A stretch of DNA of 64,000 nucleotides, taken from assembly GCA_947568835.1 (NCBI GenBank), contig OX387602.1, positions 16,047,021-16,111,020 on the forward strand, written 5' to 3'. The translations under genes were made by a program, and so were the position numbers. The DNA comes from Protonemura montana. Lineage: Eukaryota > Arthropoda > Insecta > Plecoptera > Nemouridae. Positions 1 through 13,200 of this stretch are shown in pieces. The first letter of the stretch is position 1, and every line of letters begins with the position of its first letter. The notes under the pieces were generated by a model. That model was not told the DNA's origin, made no database searches, and saw nothing but the letters and a program-made list of their open reading frames with translations.

Positions 1-1257
1 GATGCCCTACCCCTAGTGCTGCGGTGGTCGGGCAGGCGGGAAGGCGAGCGCCAGATTGGGCTAGGGAGGGAATTGAACAGATTCGATTACCACAAAAAGT
101 TAAGCCCAACTCTAACGAACCCTGGTTTTATATGAGGATCCCCTTTTAGGGACTGACATTTCTATTTGCTGGATTCGTGGGTAATTCCGCAGTTTCAATC
201 ATAAAGTTCATGGGAGTAAGCTAGCCTTTCAAAACCCAATTTGATATTAAAATGCAAGCGTCGCAGCCATATAAGTTTGGAAAGTGTGAAGATGATTATA
301 ATCTCGGCGGTTGCATTGCAATCCGTAATTCGCTTCCATTAGATCGGTAGGGTTCAATGCCGAAACGGGAAGGGAAGGTGAGCTTAAAAATCAGATGGCA
401 TGAAAAGCGCAAAAAAAGCGGCACAGAAATAATATTTCACCACAGACCCATGTCATCTAAGGCAGTGCCTTGGAGTCGTAAAATATTAGGAGAATAAATC
501 CTCGCGGCTTCTGAAATCCATCTTTAGAAAGCAGCGTCTATATAGGCTGACGCGAGTCGGCTCGTATTAAAGGCTGCGTCGTATCTTATGCGATTATATA
601 TATCGCCGAGGGAAATAGGGAAAAAGTGCGTTTTCCGGAATGGAAATAATTTAATGATGCCCTAGCCCGTGTCGCGGAGGTCGGCTCGTGTGTGGAAGGC
701 GACGGGCACGGATCATTTTCCAGGCATGCCGGGTATTGTTGCGAGCCGATGGGCATGAACCCCTCACTCCCTTCTGCAAAAAGGGATGCCCGCTAGAAGT
801 TTCGATGCGTTCAGTATAGTTTTGTGTTAAAGATAAATTTGGCAAATCTCGAGAGCCGAGCTAGGATTTTGCACAAGCATACTCCAGTGGTCTTTTACAG
901 CTTTACCCGCGCTTATGAGATTAAAATAAAGTTAGCGTGCACGGTATATATCATATCTGTTTCGTTCTCTTGAAAAAAAAAAAAAAGTCTGTGAGCATGT
1001 GTTCAAAACTTGTGTGAAAAATCTTTTGATATCAAACGTGAAGAACGTTTTCCAGTTTTAGCATTCAGTATGTGCACAATAACACGAGAGCAAAACGGTT
1101 AATTAAGATTAGGAGGGAATATTTGCCTACCTCTGTTTAATTAATAACGTCGGCAAGTTTGCTTCTCAGTATAGCATAGGAACGCGCGGCACTGGGACAG
1201 CTTTGTACACGTTCAGTACTCGCCACGAATGTTTGCTAGCGCTAGCATCGCCTTTTC

Positions 1258-1625
1258 ATAGGTATTTCCCGAGCATTTTCCAGCGGTTTCCCAACATTTC
1301 CTCAGAATTTCCTCGACATTTCCTTAAAATTTCCTAACGCTTTACAGGAATTTTATCAGTATTTCCCCAAAAATATTCATTCATTTCCCCAGCATTTTTC
1401 AGGATATTTTCAGGAGTCACTTGAGCCAGCACTTCAGATGCTTCCTGGTATTTATTGAGAATTTCCATACATTTTTCCAGAACTTCGAGGCATTTTTTGA
1501 GCAAATTTGAGCAAATTTCTATCATAAGTTCTTCCTATCCCCCAAAAGTTTTCAGAAAATTATCCCCAGCACCTTCTGGAGCAATTTCCCCAGCATTTTC
1601 GCTGAATTTCCCCCAGTTTTTGTCA
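1258..1625. repeat. Degenerate T/C-rich minisatellite, about 15-bp unit
   Basis: The plus strand repeats loose variants of ATTTCCCCAGCATTTT, with words such as catttcctc, aatttcctc and catttcccc recurring every 14-15 bases for about 370 bp. The copies are strongly diverged. Open frames crossing it on both strands are by-products of the repeat. Confidence 0.6.
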
Positions 1626-3014
1626 CGAGAACCACACGCATTCCCCGAGCTGGGCCATAAGCGGGGCCCAAAAACTAAGTCGCCCCCGTCCATGCCACGT
1701 GCACGCCTGCCATGGACCGCGTTTAAAACTTTTTAATGGACGGCCTTGTCTCATGTATGGCGGGTTTAATTGCATGTTGCTTTATACGCTTCTCATGTCG
1801 GCGGGAGCTCCGGGCACGACGAGAAGTTACACTACAAATAAATAAATATACACAAGTTGCCATCACAAACACAGAATAGCGTGGGCGTCGAAAAGAGGAA
1901 AAACACGATTAAATGTCGTTTTGTTGCTCTGTCCATGCATGTAACACATGAATAATTAGACACAAAACCGAGGAAGAAACAACATTACAGAAAAATACCG
2001 TGGTAAAAGATAGAAAGGTCACGCTGTAAAAAAAATTATATGTGGAAGAAATGTCTGGTTATAATTAAATAGATTCGAGAAAGGTTAAGGGTCGCGTGGA
2101 AATGTGATATGTCAGCGATTTCCCTAGCGAGGAAAAGCGGGAGCAACGAACGATCGAACATTCGTCGCGTCGCTATATATGGATGCCGTACAACCATCGC
2201 AGCGCGATCGTCGGTACTCATAAATTTAATTATAAATATACTTGTTTTACTTCCTCTATAGCCTCGAGCTTTGTTTGAAGGAATTATTCATCAAAGACGT
2301 TTTATGAAGTCGGCTTCATGGCCACGTGCGAGTAGCTGCTCTTAGAGCATCGCCGAGTGGCCATCCCCTTATCGTCGTCGCCCACGATGGTTGCACCCTT
2401 TTAGTTCACTTTAGAATTTTAATGAAAATTATTTAATCATTACGTGGCAGCATCATTCATCTCATTGAACATGCGATGAGACGAGGAGACGAGTCGAGAC
2501 GAGACGCGAATGCTTGTTAACATACGTATAGACCGAGAGAATTTTATATTAATTATTTTCTTGAGAATAAAATCTCGGTAGAGTTAAAATTTTAATTAAT
2601 TGGATCCATTCAGTTTGAGGAGATTTAATTGGATGGCCTACCCCTTAATATACGAGCCATACATATTAATCTTGAGCCTAAATTAAAACGTCTTCCATAG
2701 CTCTGTCGAGTGTAGTAATTTATTGTTGCGTTTACCATTTTGATGATAGAGCCAAGTGTGAATGCAGTGCGGCGGAAGATCGTGAACAATTTTCGCTCCA
2801 CGTGAAATAGCAAATTGACGTGAAAATATATTTCAGTCGTAACTAGCGATGACAATCTCTCAGTCTTGCGTCTTTCACATCTCGATGCACGATTAATGCC
2901 AAATGGTAATGTGACTAAATCTTCCGGTTCGCACACCTCTGCGCGCCGTCGGCGTCAAAACTTGAGATGCACTTCTGACATGTCTATCTCGAGGGGCGTT
3001 CAAACTCTAACTAA

Positions 3015-3030
3015 GCAATTAATTAATTGC
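3015..3030. promoter_or_regulatory. 16-bp perfect palindrome with homeodomain cores
   Basis: GCAATTAATTAATTGC is a perfect palindrome containing two overlapping TAATTA cores, the consensus of Antennapedia-class homeodomains. Similar TTAATTAATT words occur around 7,730 and 26,350. A regulatory role is inference only, since such words are common in AT-rich DNA. Confidence 0.2.
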
Positions 3031-3776
3031 GACGCTTAGTTTAAACCGAAGGTACAACGACGATGCCAAGACAGAGTACCCGAGTAACTCAAATGCCTGG
3101 AGGTTACTCTTAGGGGATATTACTGCGGAGTTATTAAGGTAATGGCCTGGATAGACTGTCTGTCTGAAGCAATTGAAAATAAACAAATGCTTTGTAGACG
3201 TTGAGGGTTATGTCGTGCGGAAGGTTTGAGTGGACGGTTTGGTATGCCGCTCTCAAACGGCAGTAAACCCAGGTACTGGAAAAAAAAGTGGACTAGTAAA
3301 TTGACGTGTTGTTTACGTTCGTACTAACTAGCTAAAGTGGTTCATGTGTAACTTCATAAATACGTGCTCGATACTCTAGGAGCTTTGATACTCAATGCAC
3401 ACAATCTGACATTCGATAAGCAGGGATACGCTATAGCTAAATCTCTACAAAACATCGGTATTAATGGAAGGAAATTCTATAATATAATTGGCGCGAACTT
3501 TTCATAGATCAAATGTCAAGAAAAGCTAGGAAAACGCGATATGTTTTGAAACCCAAGTTGGCGAAACCGTCAAGAGCCAAAGTGAATATTTTCTATTTCT
3601 TCGAGAGTTTTAGTCAACTAACCAAATTACCTTGAAAATAGTGATTTTTCTGTTGAGTCCATATTTTATGGGATCCAACATTCCAAGGCTTTCGAAACCC
3701 ATTTCTTACCAATAGAGCTTCTAAAACTAAATTCATAGTTCCTACAGACTTGATGGTTTTAATAACACATATATGC

Positions 3777-3848
3777 GTTTTAGGCAAATTATATTTTAAG
3801 TTATAGTATAAATATTTACTATAACTTAAAGTATATTTTGCCTAAAAC
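3777..3848. repeat. Long imperfect hairpin (32-bp arms, 8-nt loop)
   Basis: Arm 3,777-3,808 begins GTTTTAGGCAAATTATA and arm 3,817-3,848 is its reverse complement with about 30 of 32 positions paired; the loop is TAAATATT. No flanking target duplication or coding sequence is apparent. It could be a miniature transposon remnant, a cruciform-forming site or, less likely, a small-RNA precursor. Confidence 0.65.
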
Positions 3849-6800
3849 CACACACGCACGTGCAATTATTGTGCTAACTCGAAGGTAGGTGGGTACACAT
3901 ATTTCATAGTATAGTTCGTCGTTAAACACCGCAAATAAATCAATAATGAGTAGGGAAATTCGTCATGCTCATGAATCGTATCGCACCAATACACGCAGCA
4001 ACTGAACCCCATCTCATATCAGATCAATTAATAACTCGATCGACCAATCACGTGGGTCGCATCGACGTGTCGATTTCCTGTCCGATTAGGGAGGTTGATT
4101 TATTGGATGAAATTATGTCATTTGCAATCAATACCTGTCTAATTGGCATCGTCTTACTAGTGGAGGTGCCACGTTGTTTTGCTGCAATCCTCTTTTTACC
4201 TACAACATGTGCAAGCATTACAACGGGATAAAACTGTGGTATTGTTAACCGTACAACAATACAAATTACAAATGTGCGTTGTAAAGAAAAGGGGTTGGAT
4301 TATTTTCTCTTTAACAAAAGCATACATTTGTCTCTGTTCTCTTACCTTCTATATTTCTATAGTATGTTCAGGATAAGAACCACATTTAAAAACGGTAGAT
4401 CACACAACCTTGCAAGATTGCAACATTAAGCCAAAGCCACTTAGGGTCCTTTGTTGCTTCAAACCTCTGTTATCGGTAATTTTTAGTCGACACGGTTCTT
4501 ATCCTGAAATTACTATATATTCATTTTCGCCGTTGTTCTCTCCTGAGCATCATATTTTTTTAACGAGCCTGCCCGAGTTCCTTCGCAAACAATCGTTTTA
4601 TTTATATCCTCCTGACATTCATTGTGAATGCAACGAATTATTGAGACTCTTTCATCAGTGTACCGTGAAATAATGTGTCCCATTACGCAAAAGCTCTTCG
4701 AAATGTAATGGAATGCCACGGCGTCGCAAAAATGCTTTTATATGAAACTCTTGCGAAAGTCCAATCTGCATTTGAACTATATAAAAAAGTTACTTGGAAA
4801 GTTGAAGCCCCGAGGAACAAAATTAAACTTTGCTTTGAAATGTCAATATTTTTTTTATTTAAAAAATGGAATATTATATAAAAGTTTGTGTACTGAATTT
4901 AATGGGTTGTGCAATAAGTAGGTCCAAGTATTTATATTATTGAGCTTATTAGCCGACATGTTCGCTTACTCGTCGCAAAAGGAACTTGTTCGCCGATAAA
5001 ATAATGGCGTAGCAATTACAAAGAAAAGTTGCCAGCAGTTGGTTTTTCTACACCGAGCAGCCCTGTTCCCCTTGAGCAACTTCCAAATGATTTATTCTCG
5101 GCAACTCGAACCTTCGACATCTGGTGTTCGAAGCCTGGCGAGCTGCAACGGTCACTTTTCTTGCATGAAAATGTGCACAAGCATCGACCAGCGCGCGACG
5201 CGAGCAAGTATTAAAAGGCAGCAAGAAGTTGCCGGCGAACTTAACACCTGGCTCACCGGAGCAAGTTTCAATATTTTAGTTCTTATCAATACTCTTAGCA
5301 GACCGCACAACATCTCCAACACCACATTCGCCGCATCCAGCTCAAAGCAATACCATTGAGTTTATAGGTACAGTCAGGGGCCAGCGACAATGGTAAACTT
5401 CCTGCTAAGCAAACGAGCCGGCAACACTAAGTTACGGAAGTGCCACCCGATGGCGCTTGTACCCGTCCTTTTTAACAAACCTATACAATTAAATAAATGC
5501 TACTTAAAAGTTAAAATATCATTCTATGTATATCATTCGCAGGGGTTAGCATTAAAAAATGTCAATAAAGCATAAACCAGTCTCAAACACGACTAATTTG
5601 CACGAAATGACGAGTATTTTCCTCCATTTTAGACGGTAAAGTAGTCATTTAGTGGCAATTTTTTCTCCAAGACAGTTTTTAACATTAGTGCTGTGGCAGT
5701 ACCTATGGCAGTACTGAGCAACTTCGGATGCTTGAAGCAAGGCACCGCATGTGCGGTCTTAAGAGGCTTGTATTCTTTTTGATTGGGCAATAAACACCCC
5801 TGAGTAAAAGTGCTATCTACCATATTAGACGAAAATAGAGACCTTTTATCATTTTACGACACAATTATTTACCACTTTTTTTTCTTCTCTCACACAAGAA
5901 ACGAAGCAGTTGATGCGTCACGGATGTTCAAGACTTGGTAGTGACACAAAAATGCCGTCAACTTTGCAAAGAAACTAACTGTTGGACTCTTTCGTGAACA
6001 AGTAGCAGGGGGTTGTGGGGTTAGCACGGGGTGGGTGGGTACGGTATGGCTGACGATGGGACGAGAGATGGCTCCTGGTTTCTGAAGCGCTGTAAACTGA
6101 GACGCTCTCATCAGCGTTTCAGCGACGCCAGCGTCGACGCCGCGGCGCCACTCGAAAGCAGAGACGACGTTGAAAGTCGAGAATTAGACGTCGAATTAAA
6201 AGTCGTCAAGAGTAAACCCCCGTCGATGACTTTCAATGGCCCAATTCCGGTGCGCGAATCGAACTTGCCAGGAGAAAAAAAATTCGCAGAGTCATGAGAT
6301 GATTTGCAAGATCATGAAGTTTCTCTTGGTGGCTTGAAACTTTGAAGTCGACGACATAGTTGCAAACCTGTTTGTGGTCACGATAAGTTCACCCTATCCA
6401 GTGCCAGTATTCCCAATTGCTTGAGCTTCCCAGGCCCACAGCAATAATGAACATTATAGAGGACGCGTTCCGAAACCCCAAGGAACTAGTTAGAGCGTAA
6501 TTTGCTAATTCCGCAAGTGTGCAGTGCGTACGTGGTTTCAACTAATTATCGTGTAATTTTTCAAAGATTTAGTCGCTGTTAAAGTTTGAAACGTGCGTTA
6601 ATCTTCATATATACGGACCACACGTTTCAAATATTCATACCGTAGTGATTACATTAGGAGCAAGCAGCAATTAATACGCTATCACGTCTTTATTAACGTA
6701 GCTGAAGCACCGAGGCTTCAAGCGTGTTTCCATCCCCCATCTCCCGGCGTCGGCCCAAGCTATTGCGAATCACGTCTGCCATTAGCAGAGCGCGTAGCGT

Positions 6801-8849
6801 ACACGGACAACTCCCGAAATTAAATGTTTTCGACTGGCAGTCAGGTGTAAACAAATAAGAGACGGATGTGCTAAGAGATTGGAGAAATAAGTCGTATTTC
6901 TATGGGGCCTCATTGTAGGTGTAGGGGGCTGCAAGCTTGCAGCGATGCTGGCTGTAAAAGCCGATCGCTCTCAATCGCACGACGTCGTGAACCTTCATCG
7001 TCAGCTCCGAGGAGAAGCTACCTCACTAATAAATTACCACCAAGCACTTTAGCTAAATAATTAAAATGAAGCCCGTGTTAAATATTGCTATGCACTACAC
7101 AGCGTTGTGAAAATAATGCACATGCTTTCCTCAACAGTGCTCTCGTCGTATGTACTGCAGGAAATACAATTATTTTTGCTTTTTTTTTTTGTGGTGAATC
7201 GCGACTTTGTGAATCGTGACTAAATTAGAATGGCAGATGTTTTTATCTTTTTGCGGCTTGAGAGTAGGCGTGTTGTTAACGCTTGCTCGGCACCCCCGCG
7301 AGTTATTGCAGGCAAATAGGGAGCGTCCCGTGGTAAGAATACTAAGCGGTTGGGAAGGTTTTTACGGGCCGTACCCGAGTTTTGGGCCCCTTGCATCGAA
7401 TCTTCTGGCGCCAAGGGCGAAAAGGACTTAATACTATAGAAAATGCCCGCGTTTGTTTTATTTTCAACCCTTTTAATTCGAGATAATCGGTGATGAGTTA
7501 AACAATGCGAGAATATTTCATCAAATCACCGCGAATAGAAAAGAGTTATTTCAAAAGAATTTTCCATCATTTTTTGACATGACGGCGAGGAAAATTCTAT
7601 CCGACTCTTGACAATGAATGGTTAATAATGAATTAATCCTCAATATGATATCCACTTTAATTTAGCCAGTGTCGCACCCCCCTCGTCCACGATGTGCTCT
7701 GAGTTCTATCAAAGCGAAATAGCATGAATTAATTACTGACAATTAATTATTTGGTTACAGCAGACCTGCAGAAGGGCGCGCTGAAGTCGCGGAGTCGTTG
7801 TTCACGATGACGACACCAGCGGCGCCTGGGGCGTGAGCAAACAATAGAGTCCAAATGAAGGTAATTATTTACAAAAGCTCAATTCACGCAACTGTAGCCT
7901 TTTCTACTTGTTTGCTGCGAGCGAAATTATCATTTTTATTGCAATATATTTGGATATTTACTTTTTTCTTCAGAACATTTATTTATTTCTCTGCTTATAC
8001 AGGTATAAGGCAATAACGTGAGTTTTCAAACAAGTCCCACCTCCGCGGGGATTACGATAAAACATTGAAATGTCGCTCTCCGCTCTCAAAATACAATCGC
8101 GGGTGCAAATCAAACATTTAACGCGATAATTAGTTTGGGTTTAGTTATTGGTCCGTCCAGCACGAGCGCCACTTGCTCGTTGGACAATTGCTTTCGAACG
8201 CTATTCTCCGACGTGATTACGGAGTCACCGCCATTGCAGAGGCAAACAATAAACCATGGAACTGTAATTAGTTCCACATTGTTGGAACAATAAATAATCA
8301 ATCTCGACTGTTTCAACTGCAGCGAGCGCATGATCAGACGTATAAACGCAATAGGCGCCCATTTGTGTGACGCCCGGCGTCGTCTACGCAATGGTCGCCC
8401 ACTATAGGTCCACCGATTGCAAAAATATTGAACTTGAACTGACGCCGCCGTCGCGACGCCTCGTGGGCAAACAATGCAGACGAAACTGACGTCACGGTTT
8501 TATAGATTTGTGATTTGGCATTGGAACATTTTTGTTGTTTTAGTTTCAACAATCGCTTGGTCTGCATATACATATTATAAATCATGCGATCTAGTTCTGT
8601 TAGAGACGAAGTAAATCCGTGATAAATTTCATGAAATACATGCGGTTGAGGCTTTAGTTCGCAGTGTTTGTACCCATCATGGCCGCGCCTGTTCGAACGC
8701 GATGCATTGTTTCCTCTGTGAATTCATTAAATTTGAAGACAGAGAGAACGAGAGAGAGGCTCTAATCGGGCGCAATTCTAAACCTGGCGTACGTGTGTAG
8801 CCTGCGAATGGTGACCACTTTCCACGCTCATTTTCACGTCAGCCCGCGC

Positions 8850-8872
8850 GTCGGCGTCGGCGTCGGCGTCGG
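8850..8872. repeat. Short GTCGGC hexanucleotide repeat
   Basis: Nearly four perfect copies of GTCGGC stand in otherwise AT-rich DNA. The same GTCGGCGTC word, or its complement, recurs singly at many other places in the first 30 kb. Confidence 0.7.
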
Positions 8873-10272
8873 AACGTTGCTGGACGCCAGGAATGAATAC
8901 GAAATGTAATCTAATGCGGCATTATTGTGTAGAGGTCGTGAATGATGCAATGGATGCGGACTGGCGATCGGATGAGCGCCAAGGGCCAGTCATGCACTGG
9001 TCATGGGACGTGCAGTGATGCTCACGTGGAACACGGCGGCCCGGTGTAAATGGCTTGATGGTCAAGCGACGCGGTGCGCCGTTTTACCGAGAATTTCCGA
9101 TAACAGTTGGTGGCAGCAATGTAGCACTCTTTGAGGCTCGTGTAGGATCGTTTTCGATATAGGGTGTGAGAGGGTCTTAAAAAAATGTAGGACTTCGATG
9201 AAATGGGCACACGCAACGGAGTACAGCCCTTAAAAACAATTCAGTTCTTGATTGTTTTTGGAAAACTCGTTTTAGGTCAATTTCACCATGAAAATTCGCG
9301 TACGGTTCTTGGGTTGCCGTACGTTTTTACCACCGTGACATGATAGTTGAGGGGTAGGGAATGCTTGCCTTATAACACGTTGCAGACGGCATTCATGTGT
9401 AATTTTGTGTCGAAATAATACCGTTGCATTGTTGTTGATTTTTTTTGTAAGGAGATTTCGTAGCGTTTAACTTTACTCGCTTTGTTAGCAAATAGCAAGC
9501 AGCAAAAGTAAATTAACTTATTTTTACCGCTGAGCTAATAAATTAAAAAGCTTGCATCAGCGCAACCATACTTTTTTTACACAAAAGATTACTTTTAAAT
9601 AAAAAGTTAAAAGTTATTTCGTCTGTGGTTCTATGCGAGCTCGGGAACTTTTCTCGCTCAGACCACCGGACCGCTTGTACATTAAAAATTTATAATTGCT
9701 GAAATTTCCCGAATGTGTATCCGTATATATGTGTGTTTCTATTTACTCGAGTCGGAGATATGGGGGGCTACGGAGTAGAGGGATGTTATTTAATGGCCCC
9801 TGAATGACCTGACGTGACCAAACTTGGCGATTTAACACGTTTACCAAGAGCAAGGAACGGTGAGGGGGGAGGAGGGCAAGCAATCGACTTGATAAACCGC
9901 TTATTTCCAGAAGCCACACTCTCGAGTCGTAAATCGGACCCGCATCTTCAAACATTGGGGTCAGATATTCGACTTGATATTGAATCGAGTGGATAGCAAT
10001 TGGAATTCAAAGCTGAAAGCGATTCATCGCGACATTTAGATTGTATCCCGATTCCCGCGCATAGGACTGTTCGATTCGAGCCCCTCCTACCAACGCAGTC
10101 CCCAAAGTCACCAACGCAACGCTGCACAAAAGCAATACGACCATGAGGTTGATTCACCCGTGCATTGGTTCATGCGTGCGTAACGCAACCAAGTGGTCCC
10201 GATGCGCGCACCACATAGATGGCGCTGCACCCCCACCGTGCGTCAGCTGATGCGTCACTACTTTGGTTGCAG

Positions 10273-13200
10273 ATGGTGGGATTGCCGAGCCGGGGCGCCG
10301 GCGTTGGCACCGTTGTCGGCGTCGTCATCCTCGCGTTGATGGCGACCGTTCCGCGCACTTGTGCCGCCACTACGAGTAAGTTGAGCCATTGATCAAACGT
10401 CTGTCGCCGCATGTTTCGATGGCAGGAATAGCTAGGTGTTCCAATTCAGAACCACGATGCAGGATTGTAGGCGCAAGCAGTGATAATCGCAAGGTGCAAC
10501 TCATGGATGTGGGACGCTTGGGCCAAGTCAGCATTGGTAACGAGATGATTGTTAGAGTGGTGCACAACTTTCAGCTGGTTGGCTTCCTCTGAATCTAAGA
10601 TATTATTCAAGTTGTTCCGTAATTATCCTTACTGATAAGTTATAAGAAGTTTGACTTTACCTGTGCAACTTTTACTAGACTAATTAGAGCGTCGTTACCG
10701 AGCAAACAAGCTGGTTTGTCAGCAGCGAACGAGCAGTAGGCAAACGCTGGGATGATTAAGCATTTTAACGAGTAGCAATAACACAAACATAATTAAGAAG
10801 CCGTAACCCCCACCCTTACACCACCCTCTCTCTCTCTCTCTCTCTCTCCCTCCGGGAGTTTACAGAACGTTTATTTTAAAATAATTTCACACGATTTTCT
10901 AAATGAGTTATTGAACTTTAAAGAAGCGAACGCAGAAGCTTTTCATTCGAGTAAAGTCCACCAGAAACAAATTAAAAGACGATAGAAAAAGATTTAGAGT
11001 TGTCTTGACCCTAAACGCGCGGCGATTTTCGAAGGAATAACTTTCGTTTCTCGGTTTACGCTCAAACTTGATGTTTCTGGTGAATATAATTCGTTTCAAA
11101 GTACGTAATTAAGCTTCCCTAAAACGGAGATGAAATAAGTTTAAAACTTTTCGCATACAATAAATTACTTGCGAATGTGTTTAAAACAAAACAAAACAAC
11201 GCGCCTGTTTATAGGGATGTCGAGTCGAGTTGGGGTAAACTTTTGCAAGAAACTGTACATAATAGTAGGTTGGCTGCTAGCGAATTTATCACCGTGCTGA
11301 GGGTGCAGCTCCCTGGGATTTATCGTCGCGCTTTCCTTGTACGCACGGCGATGGCTTTCATCTTGTTTTTCGAGCGCTACTCCAAGACAATGTCACCATT
11401 CGTTAGGCTGCGAGTCTTGTGGCTGTGCCGCTGCGCCCACAGCTGACTTGTCGCCCGGCTGCGCTGCTCCTCACGGTACCCAGAGTCTGTATGCTCTGGG
11501 CTGGAAAGGGCTGTGTGGAGGCAAGGGCAACACTTCTAACTAAATTATCCACCACTGATACAATGACCAGTGACCAGTCTCGATACAACGCGGCCGTGTG
11601 ATCCAAATCACGCCCAGGGCGATGAATCGTCGGCGTCGTCGCCCGTCGCATCGATATCCGCTGAACAACAGCCGCTGATTTGAAAAGATAGAAACAATCA
11701 GCACGAGCCGGATGACCTTTTCGAACTCGGACCCGATTGGCGACCAATATAATGCCCGTGGCTGCGAATACAGGCTTCCGACACGCGTCGCAGGACCTAA
11801 CCCCAACCCCCAACTGCACGTTTTCCGGAAGAGTTGTCCCCAGTTCTGAAATCGTTTTGGTAAACTTTGTCCAGAACATTTATAATGATTCGGAGCTTTG
11901 AAAGCTTCTGCCTTCTATTCAACAGAAAGCGGAAGAGATTGTGAAAGATTGTATTTTTAGATCGATGTAAAAGATACTTTTCTTTGCCAGCGGAAATCTT
12001 GAATGACTGTTTTATTTTTCAATTTCCCCACAAAGAGAACGTTTCTCTTTCCATCGGCGGCAGAAGAATTTTCACTTTAAACGGAGATCACTTTCATATC
12101 TCTTAATTTAATTCCGCTCCTACATATTTGATACAAAACAGACTCGACTCTTCGAAGAGAGAGCTCGAAGCAACCATTCGATTGTGTAAAAACGTGAGGA
12201 ATAAAGCAAAATAAATCGCGTAATATCGGAAAAATAAGGTGGCCGGATGCGCGGGATGTGTGCGTGGGTGGGAGGGTAGGGGGTTATATGCCCAAACGCC
12301 CCGTACGGGGGGTGCACGTCCCCAAAGTCATCAATTCCACTCAGCCGAGGACGAGCTACAAGAAGCTACAATCATTTAAATGGATTCGTTAGATTGTTTC
12401 GCGGCCTGAGCATTGTTGCTGCGAATCTAACATCGCGCACTGCCGGGCAAGTTCCCCAACCCCGCTCGGCGGCTCGCGAAGATCTATCGCTGGAGCTATC
12501 ATCATCAGGTGCCGTGAGGACCTTATAAAAGAGTGACGTGGCGTGGTGGGCTTAGATTACGAGGCTCGTGGATCGAGGAGCGGCAAGGGACCTAAGATAG
12601 ATGCAGAGGATTTTTACTTGGGACCCAATATCTTTGTTATCGCGGAGAGAAAAAAAAAGTATAAGAAAAAAGATTTTTCACGCGAGCGAGCAAGATAGTC
12701 TGGAAAACAATAAGTTAAAAGTTTAAGCTAGCGATGGCTTGAACAGTTTTTATCTAAAATTGGTGTTTTGTTTGAGAGTCAAAGTGTATGGCATATAGCC
12801 ATTGGTGTAGGTGTATATAGAGAACGGGTCGCTGCAGAGACGAGGCAACTTTACCACTCAAAGTAGGAGGTACAGTATACTATAACATAAAATGTTTTCC
12901 AATTTATGTGTTTCAATTTTGTTGAGAACTTTTAGTGGCTCAACTCTGGAAGCTACTGACACAGCGTAATGAAGTTTCATGAAAATCGCGATGCTTTTGC
13001 CAATTTAACGGCTATACAGACGTTGCGCGACCTGCGATGGTTATATACCTGCGATTTTTCCGGCATCAATTTATTTTCCATAGCTATATAGCTGCCCGTC
13101 GTGTTTCATATGCGCTGTCGGCGAATTTAATTACAAGCTAGCTGATCAAATATTCGCAACATTTCATGCCAATTATGATCACATAACGTTCGCCATCAAT

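Larger units (their letters stand above)
1..10272. other. Non-coding stretch upstream of the receptor gene
   Basis: I see no supportable gene in this stretch. Open frames are short, overlap on both strands and show no recognisable domain. The DNA is AT-rich with many TTAATTAA-type words and short GC islands. It holds a degenerate minisatellite near 1.3-1.6 kb, a long hairpin near 3.8 kb and a short GTCGGC repeat near 8.85 kb. The 5' untranslated exon and promoter of the receptor gene should lie here or further left, because the first coding exon at 10,273 is preceded by a splice acceptor; I could not place them. Confidence 0.6.

Noticed and set aside
11403-11879. 158-aa minus-strand frame in the receptor intron
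   Set aside because: No domain, composition like its surroundings and overlapping frames on the other strand; no splice context that helps.
12360-12460. GTTAGATT/AATCTAAC hairpin as a possible microRNA precursor
   Set aside because: Arms are short and interrupted, and neither strand matches a conserved microRNA that I know.
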